A stretch of 64,000 nt of DNA from Vibrio gallaecicus (GTDB lineage: Bacteria > Pseudomonadota > Gammaproteobacteria > Enterobacterales > Vibrionaceae): positions 744,001 through 808,000 of the forward strand of contig NZ_AP025491.1 in assembly GCF_024347495.1 (NCBI RefSeq), given 5' to 3'. The position numbers and the translations under genes were made by a program. Positions 1-7,545 of the stretch are shown in pieces. The notes beneath the pieces were generated by a model. It saw only the letters and a program-made list of their open reading frames with translations. It was not told the origin of the DNA and made no database searches. Numbering within the stretch: the first letter of the stretch is position 1; the number at the start of each line of letters is the position of its first letter.

Positions 1-813
1 TCTAATGAATTGCGTGAGTTATCAGAATTTACAATTCTTGCATATAAGATCACAAACTTAATGTGTTTTGCAATGAATGAGACGGTGTCAATGAAAACAC
101 TATCAGCCACTTCTAATGAAATTAAGCGAAATAATATCCCACAACCTATCAAGATTTATTACCAAAGTATTCCATACACGGAAAAAGAGCCTACTAAAAC
201 TCGATATGATATGTTGTTCAGTTTTAGGACAATCCAAGACAATGCGGGTCAAATTTTCAACAATTGGATAAATGCATATGACTTTTTATCACCTGCATTG
301 GGCCTCTATTTTTCAACTAAAATGGGTGCACAGAAATACCTAGACGGTAAATTTTTAGCTCTTGCTCAAGGATTAGAGACATATCACCGTAGAACTAGTA
401 ACGAAACACTTATGGACCCAGAGGATTTTGGTACCTTAGTAGATACTATTCTAGAAGGCTGCCCAGAAAACAATCGGGACTGGTTAAAAGACCGTTTAGT
501 CCATGGGAATGAAATAAATTTGGGTAAGCGACTTAAGAAAATTGTTGAACCTTTTAAAAAACACCTTGGCAGTAGCAAAGATAGAGGCAAGCTCCTACGC
601 AAAATAGTAGATACAAGAAACTACTTAACTCATTATAATGAGGAACTTAAGGGTGCAGCTGCTAATGGCAAGGACCTTTTTAACTTATGTTCGAAAATGG
701 AGCTAATTTTTAACTTACATTTTTTAAAGGTTGTAGGGTTTACTGATAAAGAGATAGAAATTGTGGTAGAAACCTCCCAGCCTTTAAAGGCTAAAATGAT
801 GAACATAAATTGA
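1..813 (+). CDS. ApeA-like HEPN anti-phage protein, C-terminal part (5' truncated by the window)
   Basis: The frame is open to the first base, so the true start lies upstream; an in-frame TTG at 10 is only a possible internal start. The N-terminal half resembles the ApeA N-terminal domain (a run reading FLALAQGLETYHRR). The C-terminal third carries RNYLTH at 616-633, an R-x4-H motif typical of HEPN RNases. ApeA proteins are abortive-infection effectors that degrade RNA after phage infection. This assignment is from family memory and motif only. A hairpin terminator follows the stop at once, so it ends its transcript. Neighbours are phage-type regulators and an Imm-like protein, which fits a defence role. 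ApeA-class is likely; the exact subtype is uncertain. Confidence 0.6.
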   Translation, partial: SNELRELSEFTILAYKITNLMCFAMNETVSMKTLSATSNEIKRNNIPQPIKIYYQSIPYTEKEPTKTRYDMLFSFRTIQDNAGQIFNNWINAYDFLSPALGLYFSTKMGAQKYLDGKFLALAQGLETYHRRTSNETLMDPEDFGTLVDTILEGCPENNRDWLKDRLVHGNEINLGKRLKKIVEPFKKHLGSSKDRGKLLRKIVDTRNYLTHYNEELKGAAANGKDLFNLCSKMELIFNLHFLKVVGFTDKEIEIVVETSQPLKAKMMNIN

Positions 814-835
814 TACAAAACTAATGTTTATGATA

Positions 836-868
836 AAAAGCCGAACTCAATGAGTCCGGCTTCTTTCT
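836..868 (+). terminator. Intrinsic terminator after the ApeA-like gene
   Basis: Stem AAGCCGAACTC / GAGTCCGGCTT with one A-C mismatch and a 3-nt loop, followed by a T-rich stretch. It lies 25 bp beyond the stop codon at 813. Confidence 0.7.
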
Positions 869-1027
869 CCTTGATATGACCAAAAAGGAGGACTAGTAAT
901 TCGAAAAAACAAGGATATTCTTCGTTCTAGTCACAGCTACCTTATCAGTAAGAATGACATCATTTTAGTCAATGTTATTGAGGCTTTGAACTCACATTGG
1001 GAAAATCATACTTTTCTAATCCTATTT

Positions 1028-1375
1028 CTAGATATTAGCTATCGCTCTAGCAAGGCCAAGCAAGTGTGTTGAAGTCTTAATCTCTAACTCTGATTGAATA
1101 CCCAATAATGCAATCCCTGCTAAGATTTGTTGCGGCCTCACCACTTGGCCTGTCGGCAGCTCCATACTGTCATATAACATTTTGAACTGTATCCAGTCTT
1201 CGCTAATACTTAGTTCTCGACCTTTTGCCATTCTCATTAGTCTTTTGCACTCAGGCGGTATTGGTTTTCCTTCGTCCCATCCCGTGACCGTTCTCACAGT
1301 TTTAAAACACAGTTCCGCGACCTCTTCCTTGGTCATTTGGCACTCTAACTCTCGAAAAATGTAATTCTTACTCAT
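1028..1375 (-). CDS. Phage-type HTH regulator, DUF3653-like (paralogue 1)
   Basis: Predicted 115-residue protein starting MSKNYIFRELE. A longer frame reaches 1498, but its first 41 residues have no counterpart in the close paralogue at 2353-2715, so I place the start at 1375. Residues 10-45 contain the conserved pattern AELCFKTVRTVTGWDEGKP, which looks like a helix-turn-helix followed by IPPECKRLMRM. I recall this architecture from the DUF3653 family of Vibrio phage and satellite regulators. Function is inferred: probably DNA-binding control of neighbouring accessory genes. It reads away from the secreted protein/Imm pair. The ribosome site is weak (GAAG about 10 nt upstream). Confidence 0.6.
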   Translation of the reverse strand: MSKNYIFRELECQMTKEEVAELCFKTVRTVTGWDEGKPIPPECKRLMRMAKGRELSISEDWIQFKMLYDSMELPTGQVVRPQQILAGIALLGIQSELEIKTSTHLLGLARAIANI

Positions 1376-1617
1376 TTCGCGATACTTCACAGATAAAACC
1401 TCTAAATACAAGAGGTTGCACCGTAATGACAAGATATGCTGCATTGAACATAAGCAGACATAATACGCACAATTGATATTTAGATTAATAGTAGCCACTT
1501 TTAAAATGGTTCAACATGCTCAGAAATATCCGAAGGTTAGTTTCAGATTTTCCTACTTGTGTTCAGTCAAGAGAAGACTTACCTTGCACGCCCTTAATAA
1601 ATTAGATTTGGTCAACA

Positions 1618-2133
1618 ATGAACAGACTACTTATATTACTATTAGCTTTTTCTTCGTGCTCACTAGCGTCAGTAATTGAACGCCCTACACACGTTTTCGA
1701 GCAGTTTGACGAAAGCCGCTATAGTTGGCTCCCACACTACGATGAGCATTTATTCAATACACACATAAATGACGATGCAGCAAAGTTCATTTCAGAAAAT
1801 GAGCTTCAAAGGTACGTGAAGCTCAGATTCAGAAACTTCGTCAAAGACTTAAAGCTCAAAGAAAATATCGAACACCAAGCCCATAACTATATGGATGTAA
1901 GCATCGACTTGTATAAATACAACGACACATTAGACATCTACTTTGGCATGATGTCGTTCAAAATAACCCATTCCATCAATTGGGAAAATAGCAACGCCGC
2001 CCCATATGTGCTTGCAGTGGCAATTGCTGGTTCAGAAAAGCAGCTAAGTCAAAGCATTAAGGAAAACTTGGGGTCATTAATTGAAGTAATTGCAGAAGAC
2101 TACTATTACATTTCAGACCTATCTGATGACTAA
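1618..2133 (+). CDS. Secreted protein of unknown function
   Basis: 171 residues with a clear signal peptide (MNRLLILLLAFSSCSLAS); a Cys at residue 14 lies within it but the context is not a strong lipobox. The mature part is polar and rich in Asp, Tyr and His, with no motif I recognise. It is 17 bp upstream of the Imm-like gene on the same strand, so the two are probably co-transcribed. Two paralogous phage-type regulators face away from or toward this pair on either side, suggesting one small module. Function unknown; a periplasmic partner of the membrane Imm-like protein is possible but is only inference. Confidence 0.6.
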   Translation: MNRLLILLLAFSSCSLASVIERPTHVFEQFDESRYSWLPHYDEHLFNTHINDDAAKFISENELQRYVKLRFRNFVKDLKLKENIEHQAHNYMDVSIDLYKYNDTLDIYFGMMSFKITHSINWENSNAAPYVLAVAIAGSEKQLSQSIKENLGSLIEVIAEDYYYISDLSDD

Positions 2134-2150
2134 CAATTAAGGTATGTAGT

Positions 2151-2345
2151 ATGGAAAGTATATTTTTCCTAATCTTTATGGGTATCGGAATATATTTGTT
2201 TCTTCTACCAACAATTATTGCCAGGGGAAAAGACCATCCACATAAGACGGCAATTACTGTACTTAACATAGTTGGTAGTCTTTTTTTTGGTACTGGTTGG
2301 CTAATAGCTTTAGTTTGGAGCTTAATGAACACTGAGCGTCTATAG
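2151..2345 (+). CDS. T4 Imm-like superinfection immunity membrane protein
   Basis: 64 residues with two predicted membrane helices (about residues 4-23 and 35-58) separated by a short charged loop, ARGKDHPHK. The pattern LPTIIAR...HP.K..I..LN....GTGWLIALVW matches the superinfection-immunity (Imm) family as I know it. In phage T4, Imm blocks DNA entry of a second phage at the inner membrane. The chromosomal homologue may do the same or may be a general small membrane protein. A TAAGG sequence lies upstream of the ATG. It is likely cotranscribed with the secreted protein before it. Its stop is 7 bp from the stop of the convergent regulator. Confidence 0.7.
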   Translation: MESIFFLIFMGIGIYLFLLPTIIARGKDHPHKTAITVLNIVGSLFFGTGWLIALVWSLMNTERL

Positions 2346-2352
2346 TGCTTAT

Positions 2353-2715
2353 TTAGCTTGCTTTGTTAAGCGTTTTGGCCATGCAACGTGCAAGCCTTAT
2401 CAATGAACTTACTGTTTTCCGATCTTCGTTAGATCCTATTTCTAATAAAGCAGCTCCTAACAGTATTTGGCTTGCAGATAGTCTTTGTCCCGTTGGCAAA
2501 ACAAACTTCCCATTCTCGACATAGAACCCTACCCAATCGTCTGAAATCCCAACTTCTCTATAAGCACAAAGTCTCATCAATCTCTTGCATTCATTTGGAA
2601 TGGGTTTTCCTTTGTCCCAACGTTTGACTGTCGTCACATTTTTAAAACATAGTTCCGCGGTCTCTTCTAAAGATAAACGGCAATAGAATTCTCTAAAAAG
2701 TTGGTTTTTAGTCAT
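2353..2715 (-). CDS. Phage-type HTH regulator, DUF3653-like (paralogue 2)
   Basis: 120 residues, beginning MTKNQLFREFYCRLS. It is clearly paralogous to 1028-1375: both share AELCFKNV/TV, a W-D-x-GKPIP core, KRLMR and an LPTGQ...QIL.G.ALL C-terminal segment. The pair brackets the secreted/Imm genes. It is transcribed toward the Imm gene, with only 7 bp between the stops. The family is DUF3653-like, known mainly from Vibrio filamentous phage and satellite elements. Probably a DNA-binding regulator; target unknown. Confidence 0.6.
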   Translation of the reverse strand: MTKNQLFREFYCRLSLEETAELCFKNVTTVKRWDKGKPIPNECKRLMRLCAYREVGISDDWVGFYVENGKFVLPTGQRLSASQILLGAALLEIGSNEDRKTVSSLIRLARCMAKTLNKAS

Positions 2716-3091
2716 CTAATGCCCTCCAGTCTCTGGGAGCATTTAAAACGACATGAGCCAATTAATGATAATAATTTGAATAATAAGAGTTTATTTAACT
2801 TAACGTGGCAAAGTGCGCACTGTGCAAATACGTATTAATTGGCGAATTTGCCTTATAAAAAATTATTCATATCTTGTTAATGTTCGATTTTCCGAAACTA
2901 ATTTTTGTCCAGAGGCTTCATAGACGCGAAGTTTTACTCATGGCACTTTTCTAAAAAGTGCCAGCTAGCTCAAATCTGCCCCAAAGTGAGCTAGTCTTCG
3001 CTGGCCTCACAGTTCATTGATCAGCTTTTGACTTAATTGTATTAATGGATATAACGTTTCATTTTGTCAAACACATTGCTCATGGTTAACA
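2716..3091. other. Gene-free interval, 376 bp, AT-rich, carrying repeat copy A
   Basis: No open frame with a credible start. It holds the divergent promoter space of the regulator on the left and the nuclease on the right, plus the 83-bp hairpin repeat described separately. Confidence 0.6.
2903..2985 (+). repeat. 83-bp hairpin-bearing repeat, copy A
   Basis: Nearly identical to 7245-7328 in the same orientation. Both start with TTTTGTCCAGAGGCTTCATA and end with CTGCCCCAAA. Inside is a strong hairpin, TGGCACTTTT-ctaa-AAAAGTGCCA, with a smaller CTTC/GAAG hairpin before it. In this copy a third hairpin (CTAGCTCA / TGAGCTAG) spans the right boundary. Fragments of the same words occur near 3781-3815. 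No transposase is present, so it is an orphan repeat such as a MITE-like or insertion-element end. Confidence 0.7.
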
Positions 3092-3742
3092 ATGTACTCA
3101 ATTGAATCAGATGTAATTTCAGAAAGAATGAGGGCCGCTGTTTCACTTGGTTGGTCGATATTCTCCAAAAAAGTTGGTAATAACTTAGTTGCAATAAACA
3201 AAGAAGCGTCAATGCAGCTTCAATATGCCTATGTACTTCAGCAACTGATTCCTCTTATAACGTTCAGTTCAGGTGATAGATTCAACATAGAGTTAGAAAC
3301 AGGGATTAATATTCACGGTAGAACTAGAGAAATAGACCTCGTTTTTAGTGGAATTTCACAACAGCAAAGTCACACTATCGCTATTGAGATGAAATGCTAT
3401 CGTACGCTTAGCTCTTCAGGAGGTAAGCGTGGAGCGACCGATATATTCATGAAAGACGTATACGAGGATTTGCAACTTCTTGAGCAATATGTATCTGTGG
3501 TTGGAATGTCTGAGGGTGTATCACTTGTGATGAACGATATGGATCGGCTTGTTAACCCCAAAAGTAAAAGCACAAAGTGCTGGGACTATGACATTTCTCA
3601 AGGTGCCTCATTTGGGCCGATAGACCTAACAACCCCGATTGGTGGTAAAGATGTAAATATTTCTTTAGCAAAGAGCTATTCCATTGACTGGAGCAATAAT
3701 GGTGACTATTGGTTTTTAGAAATTCAGGGCCAAAGCATGTGA
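3092..3742 (+). CDS. PD-(D/E)XK nuclease-like protein
   Basis: 216 residues. The central part has the layout of a restriction-endonuclease-like fold: an acidic helix (ELETG, residues 68-71), then REIDLVF with Asp82 at the end of a strand, then IAIEMKCYR with Glu99 and Lys101. This is the D...E-x-K triad. The C-terminal half predicts alternating strands, and I recognise nothing in it. No methylase or helicase partner is adjacent, so it is a solitary nuclease-like gene, plausibly a defence gene. The ATG at 3092 lacks a clear ribosome site. It lies between the two hairpin repeats. Exact family unknown. Confidence 0.5.
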   Translation: MYSIESDVISERMRAAVSLGWSIFSKKVGNNLVAINKEASMQLQYAYVLQQLIPLITFSSGDRFNIELETGINIHGRTREIDLVFSGISQQQSHTIAIEMKCYRTLSSSGGKRGATDIFMKDVYEDLQLLEQYVSVVGMSEGVSLVMNDMDRLVNPKSKSTKCWDYDISQGASFGPIDLTTPIGGKDVNISLAKSYSIDWSNNGDYWFLEIQGQSM

Positions 3743-4034
3743 CCATAGCTTCGTGAGTATACCTATTCTCAACCCATAATTGCCCCAAAGTGTGCCAGCT
3801 TAAGATTTGGGACATATTTCTTTTGTCATCACTTGCCCTATTTTTTCTAATAACTAAATATGTAGTTAGTTTTGTATAGGATGTAATACCGACACTGCCT
3901 TCCTCTTAAATTTTTGTTTCATTATTAAGTAATAAAAACAATATGATACGTGATTTTTCTGGGTGTTTCTCTACAATTACATGGAATGTGTCTAGTTAAA
4001 AGATACTCTTAAATGCTGCTAGTTGGAGTTCAGT

Positions 4035-5215
4035 ATGTTTGATATAAAGTCCACTCTGAGTGAAGTCGTTAAAAGATTTGATTCTCAAAGTAAGGTAGAG
4101 TTTGCTCATGACGTAATGGCAGCAGCCAATACAAAGTTGAACGATCTTTGTTGGTGTCCAAGTGGCAAAAAATTTGCGAATGTCATGAGCATCGCTTAAA
4201 TGAACGATTGCTTAATGAGCATGAAATACGGATTGCTATTAATAAAATCTTTGATAGTAAAAAGTACTGTTGTGCATCGTTTGATTCTAGTAATTGCCAG
4301 TTACCGATCAAAGGTGCACACACAATTCAACGTGGGCGTGTTCTGTCGAGTTTAGCTGAAAGTGGTCATGTCGGAACATTCTATCGAAACCTTACGGGTT
4401 TTGAAGAAACTCGAAAGCTAAAAACGGGTGTTAAAAAAGAGGCCTCTATCTTCTATGGCTTCTGTCATTACCACGATACAGAGCTATTTAAAGCCATAGA
4501 GTTAGAGGAATTTCACCCAAGTTTGCCCAATTCTTGGGCTAGCTCGTACCGCGCCGTTTGTCATGAGTATTACCAAAAAAAAGCAGCGATGGAAGCCGTT
4601 GAATGGCAAGCAGAAAACATCGATAAAGGGTTAGAGCTTTATCAACAAGTTTTGATTCAAGAAAAACTGTATATCAGCAGACAAAATGTAAGAAAAGGAT
4701 TTGAAGATATTGAGCGAATAAAACTAGCTTATGAAACAGCATATGAAAGTAAGGATTTTAGTCGAATAACATCATACGTAATTAAATTTGATGCTCCTCT
4801 CACTATCGCTGTATGTGCTTCTATATCTCCTTATTACGACTTAAACCATAATAAAATGCAGAATAAAGGGAATCCAAATGATAATTTTCAACATATTGCT
4901 CTTTCTACGGTAGCAATCGATGGGAATGCAGCATATGTAATTTCGTATTTATCTGAACATGGCGTTATCGACGCATATGTAAAAGATCTTATATCGAAAG
5001 GCAATGAGTTTGTTAAGTCGTGGTTGATGAAATCGATTTTTGCTTATACAGAAAATTGTTTTTTCAAGCTGTCTTGGTGGTCGTCTTTGCCCTCTGAGGT
5101 ACAAGAAAAGATATACGCATTGGCTATTTCAGAGAACTACACCAAGACCTTCGAGTACGATGACTTAGTAAGTGTAACTGTTACAGGCGATATTGTGGAG
5201 ATAATCAGCATTTAA
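4035..5215 (+). pseudogene. SEC-C zinc-motif protein gene with a one-base frameshift
   Basis: A frame opens at ATG 4035 (MFDIKSTLSEVVKRFDS...) and reaches CWCPSGKK at about 4152-4172, then soon stops. The rest (to 5215) continues in the next frame as CECHEHRLNER and is 340 residues more. The join is a run of six A at 4167-4172. With seven A the protein reads CWCPSGKKICECH, a perfect SEC-C zinc motif (C-x-C-x8-C-H). So the ancestral product was about 393 residues, with an N-terminal SEC-C motif and then a GAHTIQRGR...GHVGTFY segment that I have seen following SEC-C domains. The gene is broken, or expressed only through slippage. A degenerate attC abuts the stop, so this was probably an integron cassette gene. 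Confidence 0.65.
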
Positions 5216-5322
5216 GAGTGATTCTCAACGCTTGGCATTTGTCATTTGAGTGTTGGGTTTGGTGTTTATGCTGGTATGGCTAAGTTTCGTGGTAGCGTTG
5301 CTCACATATAATGCAGCGCTAT
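5213..5322 (+). repeat. Degenerate integron attC-like site (Vibrio superintegron type)
   Basis: Starting in the stop codon of the SEC-C gene, the sequence runs TTAAGAGTGATTCTCAACGC, TTGGCATTT, GGTTTGGTGTTTATG, GGTATGGCTAAGTTTCGTGG, TAGCGTTGCTCAC and ends in TATAATGCAGCGCTAT. These are the words, in order, of the long attC sites of Vibrio integron cassettes as I remember them. The usual right end GCGGCGTTAT is decayed to GCAGCGCTAT, so it may no longer recombine. No integron integrase is in the window. Confidence 0.6.
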
Positions 5323-5357
5323 TCGTTTTAATCAAAATTTCGAGTAAGGAGATAGAT

Positions 5358-6083
5358 ATGATTTTAGACTGTTCGTCTTATGAATCTGTAAAACGGTCAC
5401 TTTGTGATGCTTTCCATACAACAGAAGAAGATCTCATTTCAGTACTCAAAAGTGTCAAAAATGACAAACAAATCGATTACTATACACTCGAAAAGAATGT
5501 TGAAAGTGCTGCTCGAGAAAAGCTCGGTGAGCCTGATAGTGAACTCGAAATACTGTGGTTTCATGGCACTCGTGTTGAAGATCATAAATCATTTAGAGAA
5601 TATGGGATTCTTACGAAAAGTTTAGTCAAAGGTCAGTTAGTTCAAAGGTTGTCTTCATTGGCATCTGGTTTAGAAAAATCTGGTTCTAATCCTTTTTCCC
5701 TATCTATGTCTGGGAAAAATGGTGACCATGATGAAGGACCATTTGCCTTCCTCATAAAGACAGTTGCTATTCAAGCTCCAGGAGCAAACCACAACTATAC
5801 TGATGCACCTGAGTTGGTTGAAGATATTGCAGGAACTTTACTTGGAAAAAACTATAAAGAGCTTGTATTCCGTTTTCAGGAAGTTACAAAACCATACTTA
5901 GTTTCTTTTACTTCTAAACCTCGAGGAGACGAGGTATTTAAAGCTTTGTTCTTTCTGAAACTGATGGTGGATGGTGAGTCAGAATTAGATGCTGGTGAAA
6001 GTGCTAATACTTTCTATAATTCGAATGCAGAAGTTATTCCCCCTCATAGGATTAAAAGTTTTCATCATCTAGCAAACTTATAA
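5358..6083 (+). CDS. Unknown protein with an HGTR motif
   Basis: 241 residues from ATG 5358, which has an excellent ribosome site (AAGGAG, 6 nt spacing). A longer frame to 5250 would add a hydrophobic N-terminus, but that stretch is simply the attC-like sequence translated, so I reject it. The sequence LWFHGTRVEDHKSFREYGI, about residue 66 onward, resembles the first strand-helix of ADP-ribosyltransferase-like folds (HGT then F..GI); this is a weak analogy. Residues downstream show no motif I know. It sits directly after an attC remnant and its stop is followed by TAACAGGCCGTTAAC, also reminiscent of an attC edge, so it is probably a former cassette gene. Confidence 0.5.
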   Translation: MILDCSSYESVKRSLCDAFHTTEEDLISVLKSVKNDKQIDYYTLEKNVESAAREKLGEPDSELEILWFHGTRVEDHKSFREYGILTKSLVKGQLVQRLSSLASGLEKSGSNPFSLSMSGKNGDHDEGPFAFLIKTVAIQAPGANHNYTDAPELVEDIAGTLLGKNYKELVFRFQEVTKPYLVSFTSKPRGDEVFKALFFLKLMVDGESELDAGESANTFYNSNAEVIPPHRIKSFHHLANL

Positions 6084-6350
6084 CAGGCCGTTAACCCATA
6101 GAAATCTTTATCCAAAACGACCACGTTAGAGTTAAAGCTTTAACTCAAAAATGTCCAGAGACGTGTTATGCCGCCATGCTTTGGGACAAGAACGCCTTAG
6201 TGCTATGACTCTAAAACGCGTGTGCCTCAAAATCCGTCAGAGTTAAACCCATACATATCCTGTTCCTGTTTTTCACCAGATTATTTAGTCGTGAAGATCT
6301 CGATACGATTGAAATTAATGTGAGGCGGGTGATATAAATGTAACCTTTAA
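6084..6350. other. Gene-free interval, 267 bp, with cassette-edge-like sequence
   Basis: Begins with TAACAGGCCGTTAAC, similar to the left edge of a Vibrio attC, then diverges. Near 6150 a TGTCCAGAGA word echoes the start of the 83-bp repeats. No gene is seen. Confidence 0.4.
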
Positions 6351-7148
6351 ATGCAGGGATTAATAAATTTAGATATGGTACAAATGGATAACTTTCCCAC
6401 CGTAGGACTTAAAACCTCGTTACCCATAAGCATATTGGCACTTGCCTTATATTACCTATGGGGCGACATGGGTTTTAATGATCTTCGAGGCCTTTTTTGG
6501 GTGGTGGCGTTTGTGATGATGCTTACTTTAAAGAAAAGTGAAAATAGCCTCTTTTCAGTAACTCCACAAGTTTCCTCTTTTACTCATCATGTATTCCCAA
6601 TTACTGTGCTAGCGATTGGCGTGGCTTGTATCACGTTGTTCTATATGGAATTTATCCGGAAATATGTCACGGGACAAGAAGTCGACTATATCGTAGGATT
6701 TCTCGTTAGTGGTGAACTGGAAGTAAGCGAGAAACTAAATTATCTTTTCGAAACCGTTATATTAGCTCCGTTATCAGAGGAGTTTTTCTTCAGGTTTATC
6801 TTGCTAAGTAGCATATGCTTACTTTTGAGAAACAAGTTTGTAGGCGTAATTTTATCGTCACTCTTATTCGCCTACGGCCATGAAGACCCTGTCGTTGCTT
6901 TTTCTCTAGGTATCACTGCATCAATAGTTCTACTGAAATACATGAGTATATATAGCGCTATAATTTTTCATACGATTTATAATTTGTGGATATATACAGT
7001 GGAAGTTTTTATCGTACCCGCATTTTTCTTTAATGATTGGGACTTTGCACCAAGTGGGAACATCGGAACAACCGTTTCTATAATGGCATTAGCTGTATCT
7101 TTTTTGGCACTATTGATTATTAAACGCAAGGAAAAATCAATACAATAA
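6351..7148 (+). CDS. CPBP-family intramembrane metalloprotease
   Basis: 265 residues with about seven hydrophobic segments. The three CPBP (Abi/CAAX protease-like) motifs are all present: SEEFFFR (Glu143-Glu144-xxx-Arg148), FAYGHE (His177) and HTIYN (His207-xxx-Asn211). These line the active site in the membrane. Bacterial members process membrane peptides or protect against bacteriocins; the substrate here is unknown. The start is uncertain: ATG 6351, 6372 and 6381 are all in frame and none has a strong ribosome site. It stands alone in the accessory region, followed by repeat copy B. Confidence 0.75.
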   Translation: MQGLINLDMVQMDNFPTVGLKTSLPISILALALYYLWGDMGFNDLRGLFWVVAFVMMLTLKKSENSLFSVTPQVSSFTHHVFPITVLAIGVACITLFYMEFIRKYVTGQEVDYIVGFLVSGELEVSEKLNYLFETVILAPLSEEFFFRFILLSSICLLLRNKFVGVILSSLLFAYGHEDPVVAFSLGITASIVLLKYMSIYSAIIFHTIYNLWIYTVEVFIVPAFFFNDWDFAPSGNIGTTVSIMALAVSFLALLIIKRKEKSIQ

Positions 7149-7545
7149 GGTTTTAGTAACCGCTTCATCACTATAAGGACTGAGGCAATAATCAATGAAA
7201 TCACCACACTTATCGACACCTCGATAGTAAAGTTTCTGACACACTTTTGTCCAGAGGCTTCATAGACCTGAAGTTTTACTCGTGGCACTTTTCTCAAAAA
7301 GTGCCAGCTAACTCAGATCTGCCCCAAAACGTTCTAGAACCCATCTAGATCGTAATAGAACTAGCTAATGTGTAAAGCAAACACATTACTTTGAAAAAAC
7401 TCCCGTCCGCACCCAAGTATACACATCTCCAAAAGTCATTACTTAGGGAGAGTTGTGATATTCTTATATATGAGCTAAGTTGTTGGTTACAAGTAACTTA
7501 AAAAAATCTGGGCTTAGTTTTTTCATGGATATCAAGGATGGTAAT
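7149..7545. other. Gene-free interval, 397 bp, with repeat copy B and the promoter of the next gene
   Basis: Apart from the 84-bp repeat at 7245-7328 it shows AT-rich promoter-like sequence before the large surface-protein gene (TTGTGA...TATATA near 7454-7470). No gene is seen. Confidence 0.45.
7245..7328 (+). repeat. 84-bp hairpin-bearing repeat, copy B
   Basis: Second copy of the repeat at 2903-2985, same orientation, differing at a handful of bases and by one added C in the hairpin loop (TGGCACTTTT-ctca-AAAAGTGCCA). It lacks the third hairpin of copy A. The two copies bracket 4.3 kb holding the nuclease, SEC-C, HGTR and CPBP genes. Confidence 0.7.

Noticed and set aside
1376..1498. 41-residue N-terminal extension of the first regulator
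   Set aside because: No counterpart in the paralogue at 2353-2715, and the composition is Cys/Tyr/Leu-rich like non-coding AT-rich DNA.
5250..5357. Hydrophobic N-terminal extension of the HGTR protein
   Set aside because: This stretch is the attC-like sequence read through by chance; the ATG at 5358 has a much better ribosome site.
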